The notes: generated by a model not told the origin, from the letters alone. A stretch of DNA of 7,361 nucleotides from Pseudomonadota bacterium (GCA_023418355.1 JAEZZU010000234.1:1-7361), one strand, 5' to 3'. Counted from the stretch's first letter, positions 1 to 6,585 are shown. Numbers and translations: made by a program.

Positions 1-425
1 TCCAGCTTGTCGCCAATCACCATGGCCCAGCGGTACTTGTCGTCCAGGGCGACCACGTTATAGCCACCGTAAAAAGGGCCGAAGAAGGACACTTTCAGTG
101 CCGCAACGTCAGGCCGGATGGTGGGCACGGCCTTGCCGAACGAGACTTTCCATTCCCCGCGCTTGGGGTCATAGCCACGGTTGACCACCTGCACACGCCC
201 GTTGGGCAGCAGGCTGTACTCGGCCTGGGTGCGCTGCAGACCTTTTTCAAAGCTGTGGTCTATGCGTGCCACCTCGTACCACTTGCCCAGATAGCGCTCC
301 AGATCAAAGTCTTCGACAGGATGAATGCCTTCCGGTATGCGCGGATTGCGCGTGGCGTACAGGGCAAGACCTGTCACGGCGACCAGGCCAAGTGCGCACA
401 GTGCAGCCTGATTGACGGTAGACAT
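1..425 (-). CDS. blc: Bacterial lipocalin (Blc-type), 3' end beyond window
   Basis: This is the first 141 codons of a lipocalin read on the minus strand; the rest lies off the left edge. Residues 7-24 form a hydrophobic helix (signal peptide or membrane anchor). No lipobox precedes a cysteine (Cys10 sits in QAALC), so it is probably not a lipoprotein like E. coli Blc. The lipocalin signature GKWYEVAR, with the conserved G-x-W, is at residues 47-54. A beta-barrel stretch KVSFFGPFYGGYNVVALD follows at 111-128, and YRWAMVIG at 131-138 is the start of the third conserved region. Known bacterial lipocalins bind lipids or fatty acids at the envelope and are often stress-induced. The ATG at 425 is chosen because the hydrophobic N-terminus begins directly after it. 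Its ribosome binding site is weak (ACAGG). An in-frame GTG at 509 would add 28 unrelated-looking residues and has no Shine-Dalgarno sequence. The family call is firm; the ligand is unknown. Confidence 0.9.
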   Translation of the reverse strand, partial: MSTVNQAALCALGLVAVTGLALYATRNPRIPEGIHPVEDFDLERYLGKWYEVARIDHSFEKGLQRTQAEYSLLPNGRVQVVNRGYDPKRGEWKVSFGKAVPTIRPDVAALKVSFFGPFYGGYNVVALDDKYRWAMVIGDKL

Positions 426-771
426 GGCCTGTCGCGGTGGGGAACTGGCCGTTGACGGCAGATGGTCTGCACTGCGATGCTGGAGCAGCGCTGCCTGAAT
501 GCTCTGCACGGTGTTGTGCAGCGCATCCTGCGTAGTGCAGCGTGGGCAGCTGGGCAGTGCAGTGTGCGTGCTGGAGCGGCGGAAAAGCGGCATGGGTATG
601 TTCCTGTAGCGATGAACACAAAAAGCGCACCAAAAGCTTGGCACATCTGTAGACATCGAGCACCAAGTATTTGCAGCAGCAACTGCCAGGGCATTGTAGG
701 TGGGGGTTGTGAAACGCTGTCGTAATCTCGGCTGCAAACCTTTTGCGACAGGTAAAGGGGTTGCCGGGGAG

Positions 772-796
772 GGTCTTTGAATACTACGTAGAGACC
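772..796. promoter_or_regulatory. Candidate operator: GGTCT-N15-AGACC inverted repeat
   Basis: An inverted repeat with 5-base arms (GGTCT at 772-776, AGACC at 792-796) encloses the 8-base palindrome CTACGTAG at 784-791. It lies about 150 bases before the binding-protein start. LysR-type regulators bind interrupted inverted repeats upstream of their targets, so this is a candidate site for the LysR protein encoded at 5368-6276. It lacks a textbook ATAC-N7-GTAT box. Short repeats also arise by chance in a region this size, so the call is tentative. Confidence 0.25.
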
Positions 797-933
797 ATTA
801 GGTGCTAACCAGACGCCATCTGACGCTGATGCTCCGCATAAAAAACTGTGATTGGCCCTGCCACGCCAAAGCTGGTGTGATGCATGTGCGGGCATGGAAA
901 CGCTGTGCGTTGTCCGCCATCACACACCACTAT

Positions 934-940
934 AAGGAGA
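934..940 (+). promoter_or_regulatory. Ribosome binding site fixing the binding-protein start
   Basis: AAGGAGA lies five bases before the ATG at 946. It selects that codon over upstream in-frame starts such as the one at 802, whose extra 48 residues would precede an otherwise normal signal peptide. Confidence 0.85.
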
Positions 941-945
941 CAAAC

Positions 946-2286
946 ATGCCTCAAGTTGTGCGTTCCGGGCGCTGGTTGCGCTGTGCGCTGGCATCGTCAC
1001 TGCTGGCTGCCATTGGGTGGAGCCATGCAGGCACTGTTACGGTGCTGACCTCGTTTCCCAAGGAATTGACCAGCGCCTACCAGAAGGCGTTTGAAGCGGC
1101 CAATCCCGGCATCAAGGTGGAGATCCTGAACAAGAACACCACCGCTGGTATTGCCTATGTGCGTGAGCTGCCTGCCGGGCAGCGACCTGATGTGATGTGG
1201 GCATCTGCACCTGATGCCTTTGAAGTGCTGGCGCGCAACAAGCTGCTGATCGCTGCGCCTGAGACGGTGAACAAGCAGGCATTGCAGAAGATTGGCAACT
1301 ACCCACTCAATGACCCGGATGGTCTGTACTACGGCCAGGCACTGGCAGGTTACGGCATCATGTGGAACACGCGCTACTTCAATGCCAACAAGCTGCCTGC
1401 GCCCAAGGAATGGAGCGATCTGACCAAGCCGGAATACTTCGGGCATGTCGCCATTTCCTCGCCCTCGCGTTCTGGCACCACACAGCTGACCATTGAAACC
1501 ATTTTGCAGGGCGAAGGCTGGGACAAGGGCTGGAACCAGATTCTGCGCATGATGGGCAACGCCGCTGCCGTGACGGACCGCAGCTTTGCCGTACCGGACG
1601 GGGTGAACAACGGCCAGTATGGCGCGGGGATTGTGATCGACTTCTTCGGACTGGCAGGCAAGTATTCCGGCTATCCCGTGGAGTTTGTCTATCCCACGAT
1701 GACTGCAGTGGTGCCCGCCAATATTGCCCTGATCGATGGGGGCAAGAACCCTGAAGAAGCCAAGAAGTTCATGGCCTTCACCATGTCCAGGGAAGGGCAG
1801 CAGCTGCTGTTTGATCCCAAGATCAGCCGTCTGCCCATCCTGCCGTATGAGCAGCTCAAGGCGCCTGCTGGCTACCCCGTACCTCAGGAGGTGGCCAGCC
1901 GCGCCAAGGTGCAGTTTGATGCCAAGCTGTCCGAGTCACGCTACATGGTGGTCAACAGCCTGTTCGATCAGATGGTGACTTTCCGCCTGAAAGAGCTGCA
2001 GGCTGCTACCAAGGCCATTCATGAAGCCGAGAAGGCATTGAAGGCCAAGCCCAATGCACAGGGGCAGGAGCTGCTGACGCAGGCGCGTTCGCTGGCTTAC
2101 TCACCGCTGGTGGGAGCGGATACGGTGGCCAATGAAGAGTTTCTGGAACTGTTCCGCAAAAACCGTCGGGATGTCGCAGTTTCCAAGGAGCTGACGGGGC
2201 TGGAGCAACTGTGGGCTAACAAGGCCAAGTCCAATTACGAGCGTGCGCTGCAGCTGGCCAATGAGGCACGTGCCACCGCCAAGTAA
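946..2286 (+). CDS. ABC importer periplasmic solute-binding protein
   Basis: A 446-residue extracellular solute-binding protein of the broad Fe3+/2-aminoethylphosphonate/PgtC-like group. Residues 1-28 are a classic Sec signal peptide: Arg-rich n-region, hydrophobic core CALASSLLAAIGW, and probable cleavage after SHA, before Gly29. The mature protein opens with TVTVLTSFPKELT (30-42), the usual first beta strand and helix. It continues with KNTTAGIAY (63-71) and RPDVMWASAPDAFEVL (80-95), matching the 'DVxWaSapd' region of this superfamily. A late stretch GIVIDFFG occupies the place where ferric-binding homologues often carry a Tyr-Tyr pair; none is present, which argues weakly against a classical iron binder. 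The last 100-130 residues form an Ala/Lys/Glu-rich, probably helical extension beyond the core size of about 320-340. It is the first gene of the transporter operon, and the gap to the permease gene contains two hairpins. The role is firm. The substrate is unknown; a phosphorylated or carboxylated small molecule is a guess from resemblance to PgtC-like proteins. Confidence 0.9.
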   Translation: MPQVVRSGRWLRCALASSLLAAIGWSHAGTVTVLTSFPKELTSAYQKAFEAANPGIKVEILNKNTTAGIAYVRELPAGQRPDVMWASAPDAFEVLARNKLLIAAPETVNKQALQKIGNYPLNDPDGLYYGQALAGYGIMWNTRYFNANKLPAPKEWSDLTKPEYFGHVAISSPSRSGTTQLTIETILQGEGWDKGWNQILRMMGNAAAVTDRSFAVPDGVNNGQYGAGIVIDFFGLAGKYSGYPVEFVYPTMTAVVPANIALIDGGKNPEEAKKFMAFTMSREGQQLLFDPKISRLPILPYEQLKAPAGYPVPQEVASRAKVQFDAKLSESRYMVVNSLFDQMVTFRLKELQAATKAIHEAEKALKAKPNAQGQELLTQARSLAYSPLVGADTVANEEFLELFRKNRRDVAVSKELTGLEQLWANKAKSNYERALQLANEARATAK

Positions 2287-2313
2287 GGCAAATCACTCAT
2301 ACCACCCAGATCG

Positions 2314-2365
2314 GGCATGGCGAAGCCCTGTTCCATCAAGTCTGAGACTGTGGCTTCGCTTTGCC
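2314..2365 (+). repeat. Stem-loop between binding-protein and permease genes
   Basis: Arms at 2314-2327 and 2352-2365 pair at 13 of 14 positions: an uninterrupted GCGAAGCC/GGCTTCGC core, one G-U pair and one T-T mismatch, with a 24-base loop. No T-tract follows, so it is not an intrinsic terminator. In other importer operons a hairpin after the binding-protein gene protects its mRNA end or limits read-through, giving excess binding protein. That role here is inferred from position. Confidence 0.55.
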
Positions 2366-2415
2366 TGCCATGTAGCACTTTGAGCTGCTGGGTGGTGTTC
2401 GCTCAGTGACAGCAA

Positions 2416-2433
2416 GCGGCATGCATATGCTGC
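2416..2433 (+). promoter_or_regulatory. Small hairpin just upstream of the permease ribosome binding site
   Basis: GCGGCAT (2416-2422) pairs with ATGCTGC (2427-2433) through seven base pairs including one G-U, closing a GCAT tetraloop. It ends three bases before the Shine-Dalgarno region at 2437-2446. It could modulate ribosome access to the permease gene, or be incidental. Confidence 0.3.
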
Positions 2434-2436
2434 GGT

Positions 2437-2446
2437 AAAGGGGTGA
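2437..2446 (+). promoter_or_regulatory. Ribosome binding site of the permease gene
   Basis: AAAGGGGTGA aligns with the anti-Shine-Dalgarno complement with one mismatch and ends four bases before the ATG at 2451, fixing that start. Confidence 0.75.
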
Positions 2447-2450
2447 ATGC

Positions 2451-4193
2451 ATGACAAGCAGTACCGTGCATCCAGATGCACTGCACCAGCACGGGCAGTC
2501 GCGCATGCGCAAGATGTGGGAGCAGGCTGGCTGGGGCGCATGGCTGGCCTTTGCGCTGATTCTTGTGTTTTTGTGCGCGTTTTTGCTCTGGCCCGTAGGG
2601 CTGGTCATCTACACGGCTTTTGTTGATGAAAGTGGCGGCATCACGCTGGGGCACTTTGCCAACTTCTTCGGGCAAAGTGTGTTTACCGAGTCCTTTCTCA
2701 ACAGTCTGTGGGTGGCGCTGGCCAGCGTGTTCTTTGCCAGTCTGATTGCCATACCGCTGGCTTATTTCACTGTGCGCTTTGAATTTCGGGGGGCGCTGCT
2801 GATTCAGACGCTGGGTGTGTTGCCGCTGATCATGCCGCCCTTTGTGGGGGCTGTGGCGCTGCAGCTGATTTTTGGACGCAATGGCTCGGTCAATCTGCTG
2901 CTCAATGAATGGTTCGGGTTTACCGTACCCATCATGGATGGATTGGTGGGCGTAGTGTTTGTGGAAAGCATTCACTACTTTCCGTTCATCTTGCTCAACC
3001 TTGTGGCGGCCATGCGCAATATTGATGGCGCCATGGAAGAGTCCGCACTCAACCTGGGGGCCAGAGGTTTTCGTCTGTTCCGGCGTGTGATTTTTCCGCT
3101 GGCCATGCCCGGGTATCTGGCTGGGGCTGCACTGGTGTTCGTCAAGGTGTTTGACGATCTGGGCACACCTCTGGTCATGGGGGTGACCAACATGCTGGCA
3201 CCGCAGGCCTATCTGCGCATCACATCCGTAGGCATTGATGACCCGCTGGGCTATGTGATCAGCGTGATCATGATCGTGTTTTCCATCCTGGCGCTGTGGC
3301 TGGCGGCACGCATGATGAAAGGCAAGGATTACGCCACCTTGCAAAAAGGTGGCAATTCGCTGCAAAAGCGCAAGCTGACGCCATGGGAAGCACTGCTGGC
3401 GTACGGCTGGATCATTTTTGTGCTGCTGGTTACGCTGGCGCCGCACCTGGGCATTTTGCTGATGTCGTTCAGCAAGGTCTGGAGTTTCTCTGTGCTGCCT
3501 GACAGCTACACGCTGGAGCACTACACCACGGTGTTCAGTGAGTCGAGCTACATGATTACCAACACCTTGCTGTATTGCGTGCTAGCAGCGGGACTGGATG
3601 TCGTGATTGGCACTGCAATCGCCTATCTGATCCTGCGTACCCAGCTGCCAGCGCGCCAGTGGCTGGACTATCTGGCTTCCGTGGCGCTGGCCATTCCCGG
3701 CCTGGTGCTGGCCATTGGCTATCTGCGCATGTTCAAGGGCGTGGATATTCCGTTTACGGATACGCCGGTGGTCACTACGTGGGTGCTGATCATGCTGGCC
3801 TATGCCGTGCGGCGACTGCCTTATGCACTGCGCTCGTGCATGGCGGCGCTGCAGCAGGTGCATGTGTCGCTGGAAGAAGCGGCGCAAAGCCTGGGCGCCT
3901 CGCGCATGCGCACCATACAGCGCGTCATGGTGCCGCTGATGGCAGGCGGCATTCTGGCGGGCTTTGTAACCAGCTTCATCACGGCGGCGGTGGAGCTGTC
4001 GGCCACCATCATGCTGGCTTCGGCGCAAAGCCAGGCGCCGATGAGCTATGGCATCTATCTGTACATGCAAAGCATTTCGGGCCGCGGCCCCGGGGCAGCG
4101 CTGGGCGTGCTGGCCGTGGTGGTGGTCGCGCTGGGAACGTATGTGTCGCACCGCTTCGTGGAGCGTTCGCGCGCCACGGTGCAAGGTGCTTGA
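2451..4193 (+). CDS. Fused two-domain ABC importer permease
   Basis: A 580-residue inner-membrane permease containing two BPD_transp_1-type halves in one chain, as in the FbpB/SfuB/ThiP class. The first transmembrane segment covers about residues 29-57, after a short polar cytoplasmic tail. Each half carries an EAA loop that docks on the ATPase: EESALNLGARG with FRRVIFPLAMPG at about 196-222, and EEAAQSLGAS with QRVMVPLMAGG at about 474-500. The two halves are joined by a charged cytoplasmic linker at about 285-313 containing KGKDYATLQKGG, a stretch typical of fused permeases in this class. About a dozen hydrophobic segments are visible. Having both EAA loops means one polypeptide can supply the whole channel, so no second permease gene is needed and none is present. 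The stop codon is 13 bases before the ATPase start. Function is firm; substrate is not determined. Confidence 0.93.
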   Translation: MTSSTVHPDALHQHGQSRMRKMWEQAGWGAWLAFALILVFLCAFLLWPVGLVIYTAFVDESGGITLGHFANFFGQSVFTESFLNSLWVALASVFFASLIAIPLAYFTVRFEFRGALLIQTLGVLPLIMPPFVGAVALQLIFGRNGSVNLLLNEWFGFTVPIMDGLVGVVFVESIHYFPFILLNLVAAMRNIDGAMEESALNLGARGFRLFRRVIFPLAMPGYLAGAALVFVKVFDDLGTPLVMGVTNMLAPQAYLRITSVGIDDPLGYVISVIMIVFSILALWLAARMMKGKDYATLQKGGNSLQKRKLTPWEALLAYGWIIFVLLVTLAPHLGILLMSFSKVWSFSVLPDSYTLEHYTTVFSESSYMITNTLLYCVLAAGLDVVIGTAIAYLILRTQLPARQWLDYLASVALAIPGLVLAIGYLRMFKGVDIPFTDTPVVTTWVLIMLAYAVRRLPYALRSCMAALQQVHVSLEEAAQSLGASRMRTIQRVMVPLMAGGILAGFVTSFITAAVELSATIMLASAQSQAPMSYGIYLYMQSISGRGPGAALGVLAVVVVALGTYVSHRFVERSRATVQGA

Positions 4194-4198
4194 AGGAG
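4193..4198 (+). promoter_or_regulatory. Ribosome binding site overlapping the permease stop codon
   Basis: AAGGAG begins at the last base of the permease TGA (4191-4193) and sits eight bases before the ATG at 4207. The overlap suggests translational coupling and fixes the ATPase start over longer in-frame alternatives inside the permease gene. Confidence 0.8.
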
Positions 4199-4206
4199 TG
4201 CAAGTC

Positions 4207-5298
4207 ATGCATCTGAACCAAGTTTCGCTGGAGTGCCGCAACATCAGTCTGAGCTACGGCACCAATGAAGTGCTCAAGGACGTGAACCTCAAGGTGGAGC
4301 CAGGTGAGTTTTTTGCCCTGCTTGGTCCGTCTGGCTCCGGCAAATCCACACTGCTGCGCCTGATTGCCGGCTTCAATCAACACCAGCACGGGCAATTGCT
4401 GGTGGATGGCAAGGACATCTCCGGCGTGCCACCCCATGCACGCAATATCGGTATGGTGTTTCAAAGTTATGCCCTGTGGCCGCACATGACAGTGTGGGAC
4501 AACGTGGCCTTCGGGCTGGTGGAGCGCAAGGCTTCGCGCGCTGACATCACACGCAAAGTGACGGAGGCGCTGGAGCTGGTGGGTCTGATGGACTATGCCC
4601 AGCGTCGCCCCAGCCAGCTGTCGGGCGGTCAGCAGCAGCGCGTGGCGCTGGCACGTACCGTTGTGATTGAGCCCAAGCTGCTGTTGCTGGATGAGCCTTT
4701 GTCCAATCTGGACAAACAGCTGCGTGTGCAAATGCGCGAAGAACTCAAGAACCTGCAACGCAAGCTGGGGCTGACGACCATCTTCGTCACGCACGACCAG
4801 GAAGAGGCCATGACCACCGCGGACCGCATGGCGGTGCTGGACAACGGCATCCTGCAGCAGGTCGGCACAGCGACAGGGCTGTATGACTATCCGCAAAACC
4901 GTTTTGTGGCGAGTTTTGTGGGCACGGCGAATGTGCTTGCCGGAGAGGTGCGTGGCAAGCAGGATGAAGCCATCGAATTTGTTGTGCCTGGGCTGGGGCC
5001 CATCTCCATTCCTCGCAGTGCGGATGCTGTGCCGGCGGGGCCCGTAACTTTGGCTTTCAGGCCGCACCAGGTCAGCATCTGTGTACGCGACGAGGTGCAG
5101 GATGCCTCGCGCATATGGCTGGATGGTGTAGTGGAAAGCGTTGAGTTTCTCGGGGAATTTGCGCGTTATCGCGTACGGGTTGGCGAGATTGCTCTGATGG
5201 CGGATCAAGCGCACTATTGCGGCGTTCCCATGTTTCCGCACGGTGCGCATGTGCGACTGGGAATCGAGCCTACCCAGCTGCGTTTTTTGGCGCATTGA
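4207..5298 (+). CDS. ABC importer ATP-binding protein
   Basis: A 363-residue nucleotide-binding subunit of the FbpC/PotA class that powers import through the fused permease. All motifs are intact: A-loop Tyr17, Walker A GPSGSGKST at 40-48, Q-loop Gln86 in VFQSYALWPHMTV, signature LSGGQQQR at 138-145, Walker B LLLLDEP at 158-164 with catalytic Glu163, D-loop SNLD at 166-169 and switch His196 in FVTHDQEEA. The following segment, LYDYPQNRFVASFVGTANVL, is the usual link to a C-terminal TOBE/regulatory domain, here about residues 240-363. That domain contains VTLAFRPHQVSI and ends with LGIEPTQLRFLAH. Length and order match the Fe3+/spermidine/phosphonate importer family. The gene follows the permease by 13 bases, so the two are surely co-transcribed. 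Automatic annotation often labels such proteins 'Fe3+' or 'spermidine' transporters; the ATPase alone does not support either. Confidence 0.95.
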   Translation: MHLNQVSLECRNISLSYGTNEVLKDVNLKVEPGEFFALLGPSGSGKSTLLRLIAGFNQHQHGQLLVDGKDISGVPPHARNIGMVFQSYALWPHMTVWDNVAFGLVERKASRADITRKVTEALELVGLMDYAQRRPSQLSGGQQQRVALARTVVIEPKLLLLDEPLSNLDKQLRVQMREELKNLQRKLGLTTIFVTHDQEEAMTTADRMAVLDNGILQQVGTATGLYDYPQNRFVASFVGTANVLAGEVRGKQDEAIEFVVPGLGPISIPRSADAVPAGPVTLAFRPHQVSICVRDEVQDASRIWLDGVVESVEFLGEFARYRVRVGEIALMADQAHYCGVPMFPHGAHVRLGIEPTQLRFLAH

Positions 5299-5309
5299 TG
5301 CCTGCTTCT

Positions 5310-5337
5310 TTGACGGCTGGGATGGCGAAATTGACGG
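5310..5337 (+). repeat. Direct repeat TTGACGG, 21 bases apart, before the lysR gene
   Basis: TTGACGG occurs at 5310-5316 and 5331-5337 in the 69-base gap between the ATPase and regulator genes. The 21-base period puts both copies on one face of the helix. Each contains a perfect -35-like TTGACG/TTGACA-type hexamer, but no fitting -10 lies 16-18 bases downstream of either. Autoregulatory binding is possible; coincidence is also possible. Confidence 0.25.
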
Positions 5338-5367
5338 TGCCTTGCGTGAAAGGGTGCTCACGGCCGT

Positions 5368-6276
5368 ATGGAGATCTATCAGCTCAGAGCATTTGTGACG
5401 GCGGGCAAGCTAGGCAATCTCACGCGTACAGCTGAAGCCCTGCATCTGACACAGCCTGCCATCACGGCGCAGATCAAGGCGCTCGAAGAAGAGCTGGGTG
5501 TGGCGCTGTTTGACCGCAAGCCCGGGCGCATCAGTCTGACGCGCTCTGGTGAAGTGCTGTTGCCTGAGGCTGAGTCCGTGCTTGCGGCAGCCCAGCAATT
5601 GCTCGGGGCTGCGCAAACGCTCAGGGGCGAGGTGAAAGGTCAGTTTGTACTTGGTACCCTCCATGAGGCTGAGGGTTTGCGCCTGGGGCCTCTGCTGGCG
5701 GACTTTGTCAAAGCCATGCCTTTGGTGGATATCCGCACGCGCAGTGCTGCAGCACAGGAGCTGCATGCACAGGTGGCGGCGGGTTTGCTGCATGCAGCCT
5801 TTTTCATGGGCAGCCATGTGCCACAGGATGTGCAAAGCATTGAGTTGCAGCGCGTGTATTACCGCGTGGTGGGGCCTGTGGCATGGCGTGACCGTCTGCT
5901 GCATGCGGACTGGGCAGCGCTTGCGGCCATGCCCTGGGTTTCGGCACCTGCCTCGCACCATGTCTATCGATTGATGCTGGATATGTTTGCCGGCCGTGGA
6001 CTGGCCCCGCAGGTGGCGATTGAGTGTGAGGCCTATAGCAGCTGCTCGCTCAGCCTGGTGCGCAATGGTGTGGGCCTGGCTATCGTGCGGGAGGAGCAAG
6101 CCTTGCAGGCCAGTGAGCGCCAGGAGTGGCTGGTCTGGCCGCATGCCCGGCTGCAGGCGCAGCTATCCTTTATCTATCCCAGCCTGCTTGAGCACGATCC
6201 GGCGACGGTGGCCATGGTTTCCATGCTCCGCAAAATCTGGCACAAGGAGCCTGCAGGCACGCTGGCAGGGCAATAG
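5368..6276 (+). CDS. LysR-type transcriptional regulator
   Basis: A 302-residue LysR-family regulator of standard length. The N-terminal winged helix-turn-helix (residues 1-60) is typical: LRAFVTAGKLGNLTRTAEAL, then LTQPAITAQIKALEEELGVALFDR with the recognition helix. It is followed by a linker helix (about 61-88) and a periplasmic-binding-protein-like effector domain from about residue 90, containing SLVRNGVGLAIVREE near 230, the conserved late region of the family. GAAAGGGTG eleven bases upstream supports the ATG at 5368. It lies 69 bases after the ATPase gene on the same strand, so it is probably read at least partly from the operon, and it is the likely regulator of the transporter. LysR genes more often sit divergent from their targets. 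The effector is unknown; the transported solute or a product of it is the natural candidate. Confidence 0.93.
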   Translation: MEIYQLRAFVTAGKLGNLTRTAEALHLTQPAITAQIKALEEELGVALFDRKPGRISLTRSGEVLLPEAESVLAAAQQLLGAAQTLRGEVKGQFVLGTLHEAEGLRLGPLLADFVKAMPLVDIRTRSAAAQELHAQVAAGLLHAAFFMGSHVPQDVQSIELQRVYYRVVGPVAWRDRLLHADWAALAAMPWVSAPASHHVYRLMLDMFAGRGLAPQVAIECEAYSSCSLSLVRNGVGLAIVREEQALQASERQEWLVWPHARLQAQLSFIYPSLLEHDPATVAMVSMLRKIWHKEPAGTLAGQ

Positions 6277-6291
6277 CACCAGGCTTTTTTT
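6248..6291 (+). terminator. Probable terminator after the transporter-regulator operon
   Basis: AGCCTG (6248-6253, inside the 3' end of the lysR gene) pairs with CAGGCT (6280-6285), followed by a run of seven T (6285-6291). The outer stem is only six base pairs and the loop is 26 bases, so it may be weak. An alternative inner pairing CTGG/CCAG competes with it. The T-run directly after a GC-rich 3' arm is the main support. Confidence 0.45.
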
Positions 6292-6319
6292 GTGTTTTTC
6301 ATGGGATTTCAAGAATAAA
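6290..6319 (+). promoter_or_regulatory. Possible promoter of the 55-residue protein gene
   Basis: TTGTGT (6290-6295) and AATAAA (6314-6319, four of six matches to TATAAT) are separated by 18 bases, upstream of the small gene at 6376. The match is mediocre and the region is AT-rich, so other placements are possible. Some promoter is expected here because a terminator precedes the gene. Confidence 0.25.
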
Positions 6320-6375
6320 CAGAGCGAATGTGGAAAAATACGCTGTTTACTCAAACTTCAACTGGAGAAATTGCC

Positions 6376-6543
6376 ATGGGCAATAAAATCGTTACTGAAG
6401 CTGATCGCAAGCGCACCCCCCGTCCTGTTCCTCCCAAGGGCGTGACTCTGCTGGCTCAAGGCCGTGGTCAGCGCGTGAGCCTGGAGCGTGGTTCCCACAC
6501 TCGCAGCAAGAAGAATCCTGGCAAGCGTGCTCACTCGGGTTAA
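6376..6543 (+). CDS. Small basic protein of unknown function (55 aa)
   Basis: I do not recognise this protein. It is real by context: GGAG at 6364-6367 lies eight bases before the ATG, it stands alone, and a strong intrinsic terminator follows 42 bases after its stop. An in-frame ATG at 6328 would add 16 residues but has no comparable ribosome binding site. The 55 residues contain 14 Lys/Arg and two His against three acidic residues, for a net charge of about +11. There is a proline-rich RPVPPKG segment near residue 16, a short apolar strand VTLLAQG (22-28), and a basic C-terminus SKKNPGKRAHSG. There is no Cys, Trp, signal peptide or membrane segment. The composition suggests a largely disordered, cytoplasmic, nucleic-acid- or ribosome-associated protein; that is inference only. 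Confidence 0.7.
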   Translation: MGNKIVTEADRKRTPRPVPPKGVTLLAQGRGQRVSLERGSHTRSKKNPGKRAHSG

Positions 6544-6585
6544 TTCCCAGCAGCACGACTGGGCTGCATAGTTCAGTCGCCAAGC

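Larger units (their letters stand above)
426..945. other. Long divergent intergenic region, no convincing gene
   Basis: About 520 bases separate the lipocalin start (minus strand) from the binding-protein start (plus strand). Open frames cross it on both strands, but their translations are rich in Cys, His, Arg and Trp, match no family I recognise, and overlap one another, so they look like chance frames. It should hold both divergent promoters, but I found no sigma70 promoter with good -35 and -10 hexamers for either gene. Visible structure consists of a short inverted repeat CTGCAC-N6-GTGCAG at 504-521 and a GGTCT-N15-AGACC inverted repeat at 772-796. A weak or activator-dependent promoter would be consistent with a LysR-controlled operon. 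Confidence 0.6.

Noticed and set aside
504..521. Inverted repeat CTGCAC-N6-GTGCAG as an operator of the lipocalin gene
   Set aside because: The surrounding sequence is full of TGCAG/CTGCA motifs, so a 6-base match there is likely by chance.
462..725. Plus-strand open frame of 87 codons in the intergenic region
   Set aside because: Composition is chance-like, there is no ribosome binding site, and nothing suggests a family.
374..895. Minus-strand open frame upstream of and overlapping the lipocalin gene
   Set aside because: It overlaps the first codons of the lipocalin in another frame, is Cys/Arg-rich, shows no recognisable motif and has no ribosome binding site that I can see.
802..945. 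N-terminal extension of the binding protein from an in-frame start at 802
   Set aside because: The 48 extra residues precede an otherwise complete Sec signal peptide, and a strong AAGGAGA ribosome binding site lies right before the ATG at 946.
2403..3521. Long open frame (372 codons) on the minus strand opposite the permease gene
   Set aside because: The translation is dominated by His, Gln and Arg and has no family features. It is the antisense shadow of a GC-rich coding region whose sense product has two clear EAA loops.
4009..5361. Long open frame (450 codons) on the minus strand opposite the ATPase gene
   Set aside because: Same pattern: a His/Gln-rich low-information translation opposite an ATPase with every motif intact.
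5410..6144. Minus-strand open frame opposite the lysR gene
   Set aside because: His/Gln/Arg-rich antisense shadow of a standard-length LysR regulator.
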